Shown here: piece by piece, positions 1-6,363 of the stretch
How the letters are laid out: every line of letters starts with the position of its first letter
Position numbering within the stretch: position 1 is the first letter of the stretch
Assembly (NCBI GenBank): GCA_905373295.1
Contig: CAJPSJ010000045.1
Coordinates: 1 to 10,757, forward strand
Direction of reading: 5' to 3'
Length of the DNA stretch: 10,757 bases
Origin: an uncultured Campylobacter sp.
GTDB lineage: Bacteria > Campylobacterota > Campylobacteria > Campylobacterales > Campylobacteraceae
Notes under the pieces: generated by a model
The model's database searches: none
Seen by the model: the letters and a program-made list of their open reading frames with translations, nothing else
Told to the model about the DNA's origin: nothing
Position numbers and translations under genes: made by a program

Positions 1-2
1 GG

Positions 3-353
3 CACGTGATCTTTGGCGATTACGCCAAAACGGGCGACGGCATCGCAAGCGCGCTGCAATTCGCTGCTTGTATGCTGGATATGAAAAAGAAGGCAAGCGA
101 ATTTTCGGGGATGATTAAGCCCTATCCGCAAATTTTAAAGAATTTAAAAATTTCGGATAAAAAGCCGCTTGAAAAATTAAAAGGGCTAAAGGAGCTTGAA
201 ACAAGCCTTAAAGCGGACAAAATCCGCTCGCTCTTTCGCTACTCCGGCACCGAAAACGTTATCCGCCTCTTAATCGAGGGCAAAAACGAAAAACTGCTGC
301 AAAAGCGAATGGACGAGGTCGAGAAATTTTTTACTAAAGCCCTAAATGAGTAG
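3..353 (+). CDS. glmM: Phosphoglucosamine mutase, C-terminal part (5' end outside window)
   Basis: This is the last 116 codons or so of GlmM, the cytosolic enzyme that converts glucosamine-6-phosphate to glucosamine-1-phosphate for UDP-GlcNAc, and so for peptidoglycan and LOS/LPS. The reading frame is already open at the window edge; the GTG at base 6 is an internal valine ([13 protein letters not shown]), not a start. That segment matches the end of domain III of the family. [10 protein letters not shown], about 38 residues before the stop, is the phosphate-binding loop of domain IV in the alpha-D-phosphohexomutase superfamily. The catalytic phosphoserine and the Mg-binding loop lie upstream, outside the window. 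The TAG stop overlaps an ATG in another frame (ATGAGTAG). lspA follows downstream, a pairing known from other campylobacters. Identity is secure; only the upstream extent is unknown. Confidence 0.93.
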   Translation, partial: HVIFGDYAKTGDGIASALQFAACMLDMKKKASEFSGMIKPYPQILKNLKISDKKPLEKLKGLKELETSLKADKIRSLFRYSGTENVIRLLIEGKNEKLLQKRMDEVEKFFTKALNE

Positions 354-459
354 CGTTGCGGTGAAATTTTACGGCGCGACAAGCTCATGGCTCGGTACAA
401 AAGGCGCGGATAAAAAATGCAGGCTTTATATATTCAAATTTGGATTGCGAGATGGCTAA
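346..459 (+). CDS. Possible 37-residue small protein between glmM and lspA (doubtful)
   Basis: I do not recognise this ORF. It starts at an ATG overlapping the last 8 bases of glmM (ATGAGTAG) and stops at a TAA 8 bases into lspA, so it fills the glmM-lspA gap exactly. The predicted peptide is basic and glycine-rich (begins [14 protein letters not shown], ends FKFGLRDG), with no signal peptide or membrane segment. There is no convincing Shine-Dalgarno, only TAAAG ten bases upstream. It may be a small coupled protein, or a chance ORF in what is really a leader for lspA. Its placement is the only argument in its favour. Confidence 0.22.
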   Translation: MSSVAVKFYGATSSWLGTKGADKKCRLYIFKFGLRDG

Positions 460-913
460 GACCTGTATTAAATTTATCCTGCTTTTCGCGGTAATCTTTG
501 CAATCGATCAAGCGATCAAACTTCTGTTTTTAAACGGCTTTTCGTGGCAGGGGGAGTTTTTTTCGCTAGAGCTTACGCTTAACCGCGGCGTTGCGTTTTC
601 GATGTTTGCGTTTTTGGGCGAAAATTTAAAATTTATCCAGATCGCGCTGATCTCGGTACTTGCGGCGTATGTATTTTGTCATAAAAAGCTCTTTTGCGAG
701 CATTGGATGCCGTTTGCGCTGATGCTTGCGGGAGGTTGTTCAAATTTGCTCGATCGCTTCATTCGCGGCGGCGTGGTCGATTACGTCGCATGGCATAAGT
801 GGTTTGAGTTCGCGGTGTTTAATTTCGCCGACGTGATGATAGATCTGGCCGTCGTGATTTTTATCTTCCAAAGCTACAAGATCGCGAAAAAGGAGAAAAA
901 TGAAGAGAAATAA
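452..913 (+). CDS. lspA: Lipoprotein signal peptidase (signal peptidase II)
   Basis: LspA is the inner-membrane aspartyl protease that cleaves signal peptides from diacylated prolipoproteins. From the ATG at 452 it is 153 residues, the usual size, with four hydrophobic segments (about 6-23, 62-77, 85-98 and 122-142). The family motifs are present: DQ near the end of TM1 (19-20), NRGVAF (44-49), SNLLDR followed by GGVVDY, and FNFAD (123-127). The catalytic aspartates are D110 and D127. An in-frame TTG at 440 would add four residues (MDCE), but ATG 452 gives the normal N-terminal length and has a weak GGAT six bases upstream. The 3' end overlaps the next start by 14 bases, which implies co-translation. 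Confidence 0.94.
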   Translation: MAKTCIKFILLFAVIFAIDQAIKLLFLNGFSWQGEFFSLELTLNRGVAFSMFAFLGENLKFIQIALISVLAAYVFCHKKLFCEHWMPFALMLAGGCSNLLDRFIRGGVVDYVAWHKWFEFAVFNFADVMIDLAVVIFIFQSYKIAKKEKNEEK

Positions 914-1292
914 TTACATCGCTTACGCGCTTTGGTTTTTAGGTGCGTTTTCGTGGATCGCAGCTATGCCGATCGGCGGCGGACTGCATAGAATTTATTG
1001 CGGCAAATTTATCAGCGGATTTGCTCAAATCGCGCTATTTTGGCTAGGGAGCTTTACACTATGGTTTTTAGTGGGCTTTTTATTTTGGGCGATTTGGGGA
1101 ATTTGGATTTTGCTAGATATATTTTTCGTAGGAATTTGGGTAGAAGATTTAAATGCTTTTGCAAGCGAGACGGAGGAGGACGACTACGAGGGGCGTCTGA
1201 AAAAGGTCGATGCACTCTACGAGCTGTATCAAAAAGGCGCGATTTCCAAAGAGGAATTCGAGGCGCGAAAAGAAATTTTAATGAGAGATTAA
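900..1292 (+). CDS. TM2-domain membrane protein with C-terminal SHOCT domain
   Basis: This is a 130-residue protein of unknown function with two recognisable modules. Residues about 5-80 form a TM2 domain: hydrophobic segments around 7-24 and 40-75 with GLHRIYCGK at 28-36, the family's G-x-H-x-x-Y-x-G-K turn, and IWxLLDIFF near the end of the second hydrophobic stretch. Residues about 98-130 form a SHOCT domain (LKKVDALYELYQKGAISKEEFEARK), a short amphipathic helical pair found at the C-terminus of many membrane proteins and thought to mediate oligomerisation. An acidic linker (ETEEDDYE) joins them. The start at 900 has a clear AGGAG at 891-895 and overlaps the lspA end. Its position between lspA and hemJ suggests an envelope role, but no reaction can be assigned. 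Confidence 0.85.
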   Translation: MKRNNYIAYALWFLGAFSWIAAMPIGGGLHRIYCGKFISGFAQIALFWLGSFTLWFLVGFLFWAIWGIWILLDIFFVGIWVEDLNAFASETEEDDYEGRLKKVDALYELYQKGAISKEEFEARKEILMRD

Positions 1293-1301
1293 GGAGAAAA
1301 A

Positions 1302-1742
1302 ATGAGTTACTATTGGTTTAAATTTGTCCATTTTGCGGGCTTTATTTCATGGATGGCGATGCTGTTTTACATGCCGCGTCTGTATGTTTATCACGCTGAA
1401 AATTTAGACAAGCCGGATTTCGTAAAGGTTGTTAAAAAGATGGAGCGGATGCTGTATCACGCGATCGGCTGGATAGCGATGGCAGTGACGGTTTTTAGCG
1501 GCGTGATGCTTATCATTTTAAATCCTGGGCTTATGAAAATGGGATATTTTCATATAAAATTACTAGCCGGAGTTTTGCTAATCTGTTATCATTTGTGGCT
1601 GTATTATTATATGTATAAATTTGAAAAAAACGAGTGCCACAGGAGCGGAAAATACTTCCGTGCGATCAACGAAGGCCCTACGATCATAATGTTTATAATA
1701 CTTTATGCAATACTAATAATGCCGAATTTACCGAGCAACTAG
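1302..1742 (+). CDS. hemJ: Protoporphyrinogen IX oxidase, HemJ type
   Basis: HemJ (the former UPF0093 family) is an integral membrane, haem-containing enzyme that oxidises protoporphyrinogen IX to protoporphyrin IX in bacteria lacking HemG and HemY. The 146-residue length is typical, with about four membrane segments. Signature stretches are H10 in KFVHFAGFISW, LFYMPRLYVYHAE (21-33), MERMLY (47-52), HIKLLAG (84-90), CYHLWLY and NEGPT (123-127; many homologues read NEVPT). H10 and K86 correspond to the histidine and lysine reported as essential in cyanobacterial HemJ. AAGGAG at 1291-1296 precedes the ATG, and the gap from the upstream gene is 9 bases, so co-transcription is likely. Identity rests on motif recall rather than a search. 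Confidence 0.88.
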   Translation: MSYYWFKFVHFAGFISWMAMLFYMPRLYVYHAENLDKPDFVKVVKKMERMLYHAIGWIAMAVTVFSGVMLIILNPGLMKMGYFHIKLLAGVLLICYHLWLYYYMYKFEKNECHRSGKYFRAINEGPTIIMFIILYAILIMPNLPSN

Positions 1743-1766
1743 CCCGTTTTGATAAAAATTTAATTA

Positions 1767-1806
1767 AAATTTGCATAAAATTAGAGCAAAATTTTAAAGG
1801 AAGCAT
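1767..1806 (+). promoter_or_regulatory. Possible nhaA promoter and ribosome binding site
   Basis: The 64 bases between hemJ and nhaA are very AT-rich. TAAAAT at 1776-1781, preceded by TTTG, resembles an extended -10, and the T/A tracts upstream fit the periodic T pattern used in place of a -35 by Campylobacter sigma-70 promoters. AAGGAAG at 1797-1803 is the ribosome binding site. Readthrough from hemJ is equally possible. Confidence 0.3.
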
Positions 1807-2970
1807 GTGCAACATATCATTAAGAAAATTTTATCAAGTGAAAGCAGCGCCGGCGTTATATTACTTCTATCCGCGGTTTTTGCGATCGTAGCTCAAAATG
1901 TAGAATTTTTATCAAAGTATTACGAAGCGTTTTTGCATTTGAGTTTTACCATAGGCGTCGGTCCTGCAAAGCTCGATGAATCGATGCATTTTTTGGTAAA
2001 CGACGTTCTCATGGCGATATTTTTCTTTGCCATCGGACTTGAGCTAAAGCGCGAAAAGATCGAAGGGCAGCTGCGCCACTTCTCTCAAATTTTACTTCCT
2101 AGCTTCGCAGCTTTGGGCGGAGTAATGATGCCCGCAATCATATTTTCGATCATCAACTGGGGCGATGCCGTCGCGATGAAGGGCTGGGCAATCCCTACGG
2201 CGACCGACATAGCCTTTGCTGTGGGCGTGATGGCGCTTTTAGGTAAAAAAATCCCGGCTAGCCTTAAAATTTTTGTTTTGACGCTTGCGATAATGGACGA
2301 TCTGTGTGCAATTTTAATCATCGCTTTGTTTTATTCCTCTACCATAAACGCAATCTATCTAGGCGGCGCAGCTGCCTGTGTCGCAATAATGCTAGCGATG
2401 AGCAGACTTGGCGTCGATAAAAAGCTTCCGTTTATCATCGTGGCCGTGGTGCTGTGGGTGATGGTACTAAACTCCGGTATCCACGCGACCATCGCAGGAG
2501 TGCTTGCGGGCTTTTGTATCCCGCTTAAGACCCGCTCGGGCTCTATGCTAAAGGATATGGAGCACGGACTAGCCTACCCCGTAAATTTCTTCATCTTGCC
2601 GATCTTTGCTTTCACAAATGCTGGCGTTTCGCTAGCAGGCATTAGTCCTAGCTTCCTTTTCGGTCCGGTGCCGATGGGTATCATGCTAGGGCTATTTTTC
2701 GGTAAACAGATCGGAATTTTTGCCTTTAGCTGGATCTTAATCAAAGCCAAAATCGCCTACATGCCCGAAAACGCAGGCTGGCCACAGCTTTACGCCGTGG
2801 CAATTATCTGTGGTATCGGCTTTACGATGGCGCTTTTCGTCGATGGCCTCGCATACGGCGGCAGCGATATGTATCATTACACAGACAAGCTCGCGGTATT
2901 TTTAGGCTCGATAATTTCCGGGGTAGTTGGATTTTTCGTCGCAAAAGCAGTCGCGGTAAAACAAAGCTAA
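1807..2970 (+). CDS. nhaA: Na+/H+ antiporter NhaA
   Basis: NhaA is an inner-membrane antiporter that exports Na+ (or Li+) in exchange for protons, serving sodium tolerance and alkaline pH homeostasis. The 387 residues match the family length, with about 12 hydrophobic segments. Diagnostic stretches are FFFAIGLELKRE (72-83), IPTATDIAFAVGV (129-141), LAIMDDLCAI (160-169), NSGIHATIAGV (222-232) and FFGKQIGI (297-304). The key residues by E. coli comparison are present: ion-binding D164 and D165, D134 of the TM4 crossing and K300. H226 matches the histidine implicated in pH response. The start is GTG at 1807, supported by AAGGAAG just upstream. An ATG at 1805 is out of frame and gives only a 28-codon ORF. 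No duplicate nhaA copy lies next to it. Confidence 0.95.
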   Translation: MQHIIKKILSSESSAGVILLLSAVFAIVAQNVEFLSKYYEAFLHLSFTIGVGPAKLDESMHFLVNDVLMAIFFFAIGLELKREKIEGQLRHFSQILLPSFAALGGVMMPAIIFSIINWGDAVAMKGWAIPTATDIAFAVGVMALLGKKIPASLKIFVLTLAIMDDLCAILIIALFYSSTINAIYLGGAAACVAIMLAMSRLGVDKKLPFIIVAVVLWVMVLNSGIHATIAGVLAGFCIPLKTRSGSMLKDMEHGLAYPVNFFILPIFAFTNAGVSLAGISPSFLFGPVPMGIMLGLFFGKQIGIFAFSWILIKAKIAYMPENAGWPQLYAVAIICGIGFTMALFVDGLAYGGSDMYHYTDKLAVFLGSIISGVVGFFVAKAVAVKQS

Positions 2971-3020
2971 AATCCATAAAGGGTTGGAGTCTGAAAATTC
3001 TACGAGCAACACAAAATTTC

Positions 3021-3047
3021 AAAATTCTAAGAGCGGCTCTAAATTTT
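3021..3047. terminator. Weak hairpin in the nhaA / nicotinamidase-like convergent junction
   Basis: The 132-base junction 2971-3102 separates two converging genes. AAAATT-CTA-AGAG, loop CGG, CTCT-A-AATTTT can form an imperfect hairpin with a 4-bp inner stem, a small internal loop and a 6-bp A/T outer stem, flanked by A/T tracts on both sides. It could act as a bidirectional terminator but is weak. CAAAATTTTG at 3064-3073 is a second short A/T palindrome. Nothing else in the junction was recognised. Confidence 0.3.
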
Positions 3048-3102
3048 AAAAATTTATACGCTACAAAATTTTGCTTAAAATTCTATTTGATCCAAGCGCA
3101 GC

Positions 3103-3630
3103 TTAAATCACCAAAATCCCCGCATTTTGCATTAAGCTTAGCGCGCATTCGTCGTAGTAGCCGTGCTCATGGTTCGGCGCATCGTATGTAGCTACCGCAC
3201 CTCGCGGAACGATGACGTCCTTATCCTCGCCAATTTCGTTGAGATAGGTGCGAAGGCTAAGCGTGAACTGCATCACGCAGATGTCGGTGCAACAGCCCGT
3301 AATCACAAAGCGATCGAAGCCGTCCAGAATTTTCTTATCCAAATTATGAAAGCCGTTCGTACTGCGCTTAAAAGTGACGTTTTGCTCGCTTACGTAGGGT
3401 GCTAGCTCCTCGATCACCTCCGCTTCGGGCGAGCCAACTAGACAGTGGATCGGGTAGCGCTTCATCTCCAAATCCCGCTCGGCGTGGGCGTCGCAGATGA
3501 AATGCACGTTTTTCGCCGCCTCAATCTGTTTAAGCACCGCAGGAGCTATCTTTGCGATGCTAGGATCGGCCATCGCGCCGAATTTTACGAAGCCGTTTAG
3601 CATATCGATCACAAATACCAAAGTTTTCAT
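3103..3630 (-). CDS. Nicotinamidase-like cysteine hydrolase (isochorismatase superfamily)
   Basis: The predicted reaction is hydrolysis of nicotinamide to nicotinate and ammonia for NAD salvage in the cytosol. From ATG at 3630 it is 175 residues. The catalytic triad is D9 (FVIDMLNGF), K88 (VTFKRS) and C118 (TDICV). A metal site typical of PncA enzymes is visible as D47 and H49 (CDAHAE), E55 and H62; the segment EMKRYPIHCLVGS has the spacing and residues I recall for Streptococcus PncA. This favours nicotinamidase over other isochorismatase-fold hydrolases. A TTG one codon earlier is possible, but ATG has AAGGAG at 3636-3641 with ideal spacing. The start overlaps the upstream stop by one base (TGATG), so translation is coupled. 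Substrate is inferred. Confidence 0.8.
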   Translation of the reverse strand: MKTLVFVIDMLNGFVKFGAMADPSIAKIAPAVLKQIEAAKNVHFICDAHAERDLEMKRYPIHCLVGSPEAEVIEELAPYVSEQNVTFKRSTNGFHNLDKKILDGFDRFVITGCCTDICVMQFTLSLRTYLNEIGEDKDVIVPRGAVATYDAPNHEHGYYDECALSLMQNAGILVI

Positions 3631-4436
3631 CAAAACTCCTTATAAATTTCAGGTTTCATATCTTTTAAAAAATCCATTTTAGCGCGAAATTTTAAAATTT
3701 CATTTAAATCCGCCCGAGCAATCTTCACGACCTCTTTTTTCCCCAGGCGCGCGATGATCTCACCGCCCGGACCGATCAGCATGGAATTTCCGCCGAAACT
3801 CTCGCCCTGCCCCGTATCGCCGCAGCCGTTTACCGCGCAGATAAAAATTTGATTTTCAATCGCGCGGGCCTTAGCGAGCGTAATAAAATGCTCTATACGG
3901 CTCTGCGCAAACTGCGCGATCACAAAAACTATCTGCGCGCCGCGAAGCGCTAAGGCGCGAAAAATTTCACCGAAGCGCAGATCGTAGCAGATCGCGATGC
4001 CGATTTTAAGCGCGCGATTTTGAAATTTTATCTCGCAAATACCCAGTTTATCGCCGCCGCTTACGATCTCGTTTTCGCGAGCGAGCGAGAAGGCGTGGAT
4101 CTTGTCGTAGCGTAAAATTTCGGCTCCGTTTTGATAGACGAAAGCAGAATTGTAAATTTTATCTCGCTCGGAGCTTATCGATCCGCCGATTAAAACAGCG
4201 CCGCAGTTTTGCGAAATTTTGCTTAAAAATCCCTTCGTTCGCACGGCTCCCGCGTCGGCTAAGCGCTTGAAATTTTGCACGCAAAAGCCCGTGTTAAAGG
4301 CCTCGGGCAGCACCGCTACGTCCGCACCGCGCTTTAACGCGCGATCGATCAGCCCGCGCGCGCGGATAAAGTTTTGCTCGCAATCCGCAAAATTTTGAGC
4401 CATTTTCACATCCATTTGTAAAATAGCGATTTTCAT
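3630..4436 (-). CDS. Carbon-nitrogen hydrolase, omega-amidase (Nit2/YafV)-like
   Basis: This is a 268-residue cytosolic nitrilase-superfamily amidase. The catalytic Glu-Lys-Cys triad is E45 (LPEAFNTGF), K112 (YDKIHAFS) and C150 (GIAICYDLRFGEIFR). The LPExFxTGF and CYDLRF contexts fit the omega-amidase/YafV branch, which deamidates alpha-ketoglutaramate and related omega-amides; the exact substrate is inferred. The start has a full AGGAGG at 4446-4441 with four bases to the ATG, and that Shine-Dalgarno includes the last bases of the ruvC TAG stop. The last codons (KEF-stop) in turn hold the AAGGAG for the next gene. It therefore sits in the middle of a three-gene operon. Another nitrilase-family amidase activity cannot be excluded. 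Confidence 0.87.
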   Translation of the reverse strand: MKIAILQMDVKMAQNFADCEQNFIRARGLIDRALKRGADVAVLPEAFNTGFCVQNFKRLADAGAVRTKGFLSKISQNCGAVLIGGSISSERDKIYNSAFVYQNGAEILRYDKIHAFSLARENEIVSGGDKLGICEIKFQNRALKIGIAICYDLRFGEIFRALALRGAQIVFVIAQFAQSRIEHFITLAKARAIENQIFICAVNGCGDTGQGESFGGNSMLIGPGGEIIARLGKKEVVKIARADLNEILKFRAKMDFLKDMKPEIYKEF

Positions 4437-4444
4437 AAAACCTC

Positions 4445-4924
4445 CTATTTGGGCGCTAACCGCATAACATTTGCATGCGTGAGCGCGATAGCTATGGCGT
4501 CGGTGATATCAAGCGGCTTAATTTCCTTATTAATCCCCAAAATTCGCTTCACCATGAAAGCAACCTGCTCCTTCGCCGCCTTTGCCTTTCCGGTGACCGA
4601 TTTTTTTATCTGGAGCGGCGTGTATTCGGCAAAATTTCCAAAAATTTGTAAAATTTTAAGAGCAAGCGCGCCGCGAAACTGAGCGAGCTTTAAAACAGAT
4701 TGCGGATTATAGGCATAAAACATCGATTCTATCGCAACCTCATCGATCTTATGAGCACTGAAAATTTGATCGATCGCCTCGCTCATCTGCGTCATTTGAA
4801 ATTGCACATTTTCCGCCTTCATTTTCACAAGTCCCGCCTCGATAAGAACGATTTTATTCACATCTTTTTCCAAAATCGCATAGCCTAAATTTCTAGTTCC
4901 CGGATCGATTCCTAAAATTTTCAT
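4445..4924 (-). CDS. ruvC: Crossover junction endodeoxyribonuclease RuvC
   Basis: RuvC is the Holliday-junction resolvase that works with RuvAB in recombinational repair, nicking symmetrically across the junction as a dimer. At 159 residues it has the family length. It begins [17 protein letters not shown], and the four acidic residues of the RNase H-like active site are D7, E66 (AIESMF), D139 and D142 ([13 protein letters not shown]), with spacing close to E. coli (7, 66, 138, 141). The conserved [15 protein letters not shown] segment follows E66. Upstream, GAGGG near 4929-4933 (complement) can serve as ribosome binding site. It diverges from dnaA across 110 bases containing DnaA boxes and is probably first in the ruvC-amidase-nicotinamidase operon. 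As I recall, ruvC next to dnaA is also the arrangement in C. jejuni. Confidence 0.95.
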   Translation of the reverse strand: MKILGIDPGTRNLGYAILEKDVNKIVLIEAGLVKMKAENVQFQMTQMSEAIDQIFSAHKIDEVAIESMFYAYNPQSVLKLAQFRGALALKILQIFGNFAEYTPLQIKKSVTGKAKAAKEQVAFMVKRILGINKEIKPLDITDAIAIALTHANVMRLAPK

Positions 4925-4929
4925 AACCC

Positions 4930-4968
4930 TCTTTCACACTTATTCACGGCTTAATCACAAGTGAATAA
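4930..4968. promoter_or_regulatory. DnaA-box cluster upstream of dnaA (oriC1-like; also ruvC leader)
   Basis: Four sites close to the epsilonproteobacterial 9-mer TTATTCACN lie in 39 bases: TCTTTCACA (4930-4938, plus), TTATTCACG (4940-4948, plus), TTAATCACA (4951-4959, plus) and TTATTCACT (4968-4960, minus). The last two converge to form an inverted repeat. The first three start 10-11 bp apart, roughly one helical turn, which favours cooperative DnaA binding on one face of the helix. They lie within the ruvC 5' leader and upstream of the dnaA start, so DnaA could regulate both genes as well as form part of the origin. Sites seen in the sequence; function inferred. Confidence 0.72.
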
Positions 4969-4990
4969 ACTTAAATTTACCACAAATTTA

Positions 4991-5034
4991 GCGAAATTTA
5001 GCTAAAATCTTAATCTAATTTGTAAGGGAATTTT
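4991..5034 (+). promoter_or_regulatory. Candidate dnaA promoter and ribosome binding site
   Basis: TAAAAT at 5003-5008 after TTTAGC is the best -10 match, with T-rich patches (two AAATTTAGC copies at 4984-4992 and 4994-5002) upstream in the Campylobacter style. AAGGGA at 5024-5029 is the dnaA ribosome binding site, five bases before ATG 5035. The promoter call is tentative; the ribosome binding site is clear. Confidence 0.4.
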
Positions 5035-6363
5035 ATGGCGACGTCGCAAGCACAAGAAATTTTATCGAATTTAGAGAAGGAAATTTTACCTACCGAATAC
5101 TCTAGATACATTAAAAATTTGAAATTTAACGATAAAAACTCGACCCCGGAATTTTTCATTTATAACGCAACTAACGAGTTTATAGCCAAATATGCCCAGA
5201 CAAAATACGGCACTAAGATAAAAGAGCTTATCAAAAAACAGTTCGGGCTTAACGACGTAATCGTCAAAATCACCTCAAAAGCTAAAATTTCGCCGAAAGA
5301 AAAGGTAAAAATCATCTCGGAAAAGCCAAAGAGCACGATTCTAAGCGAAAATTATAATTTTGAAAATTTTATCATCGGCGATTCAAATAAATTTGCTTTT
5401 GAGTGCTCTATTACAGTCGCAAAAGAGCCCGGAATTCGCTTTAATCCACTCTTTATCTACGGACCTAGCGGGCTTGGAAAAACTCACTTGCTTCAATCGA
5501 TTGGAAATTACTGCATTAAAAAAGGCAAAACCGTCATTTGCGTCACCAGCGAGCAGTTTGCTAATGATTTTGTTTTTAATCTCAAAAACAACTCAATCGA
5601 TAAATTTAAACAAAAATACCGCAATTGCGACGTTTTGCTCATCGATGATATTCAATTTTTGATCGGGCGCGACAAAGCTCAAGAGGAGCTTTTTTATACA
5701 TTTAACGAGCTGAAAGACAAAAACTGCCAAATCGTGCTAACCAACGACCTACCGCCAAAATTCCTAAAAGGCTTTGAAAGTCGCCTCACAACGCGATTTG
5801 AAAGCGGCATAATAGCAAACATAACCCCACCGGATCTCGAAACTAAAATTGCCATTATCAATAAAAAAAGTGAGGAAAATCGCGTTAGAATTCCACACGA
5901 CGTCGTAGAATACATCGCTGCAAATATGGGCGATAATATCCGCGAGATCGAAGGCGCGATTAATAAACTAAATGCCTATTCCTCAATACTTCGCACAAAA
6001 ATTACGCTAGAATTTACCAAAAGTACACTACAAGATCAAATTCACCAAAAATATTCAAGCGTGAGCCTCGAACACGTCATAGATGTGATTTCAAAAGAAC
6101 TGAACGTAAAACCTAGCGAGCTAAAAAGCAAAACGCGAGCTAAAAACGTCGTCGAAGCGCGCCAAATTTGCATATATCTAACTAAACAGTTAACTCAAAA
6201 CTCAATGCCTAAAATCGCCGCATTTTTTAATCTAAAAGATCATAGCGCTATCAGCAAAAATATCAAAAAAATCAACGAACTCATACAAACCGACGAGATT
6301 TTAAAGATAAAAATTGAAGAGCTAAAAAACAAAATAACCAAAAAGGATAAGAATGAAATTTAA
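5035..6363 (+). CDS. dnaA: Chromosomal replication initiator protein DnaA
   Basis: DnaA is the AAA+ initiator that binds DnaA boxes at oriC, oligomerises with ATP and melts the origin. The 442 residues show all four domains: domain I (about 1-80, interactions with helicase and partners such as HobA), a short linker II (about 81-105), AAA+ domain III (about 106-330) and DNA-binding domain IV (about 335-442). Visible motifs are Walker A GPSGLGKT (143-150), Walker B LLIDDIQF (201-208), sensor 1 VLTND (234-238), the arginine-finger segment SRLTTRF (249-255, likely R254), sensor 2 NIREIEG (301-307) and DHSAIS (402-407) in the box-binding helix-turn-helix. DnaA-box clusters flank the gene on both sides, so autoregulation is likely. 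Confidence 0.98.
   Translation: MATSQAQEILSNLEKEILPTEYSRYIKNLKFNDKNSTPEFFIYNATNEFIAKYAQTKYGTKIKELIKKQFGLNDVIVKITSKAKISPKEKVKIISEKPKSTILSENYNFENFIIGDSNKFAFECSITVAKEPGIRFNPLFIYGPSGLGKTHLLQSIGNYCIKKGKTVICVTSEQFANDFVFNLKNNSIDKFKQKYRNCDVLLIDDIQFLIGRDKAQEELFYTFNELKDKNCQIVLTNDLPPKFLKGFESRLTTRFESGIIANITPPDLETKIAIINKKSEENRVRIPHDVVEYIAANMGDNIREIEGAINKLNAYSSILRTKITLEFTKSTLQDQIHQKYSSVSLEHVIDVISKELNVKPSELKSKTRAKNVVEARQICIYLTKQLTQNSMPKIAAFFNLKDHSAISKNIKKINELIQTDEILKIKIEELKNKITKKDKNEI

Noticed and set aside
998..1321. 107-codon ORF overlapping the TM2-SHOCT gene in another frame
   Set aside because: The overlapping frame has clear TM2 and SHOCT motifs and a good ribosome binding site; this one is Arg/Cys-rich with neither.
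1634..1891. 85-codon ORF spanning the hemJ end and nhaA start
   Set aside because: It overlaps two well-supported genes in another frame and has no family similarity I can see. Its internal ATG at 1805 is discussed only as a competing start.
2994..3089. Three copies of AAAATTCTA (2994, 3021, 3077) in the nhaA junction
   Set aside because: Short A/T-rich matches with irregular spacing, expected from the general AAATTT/AAAATT bias; not a CRISPR or an iteron array.
3163..3405. 80-codon plus-strand ORF opposite the nicotinamidase-like gene
   Set aside because: Entirely antisense to a gene with intact catalytic residues; the translation has no family features.
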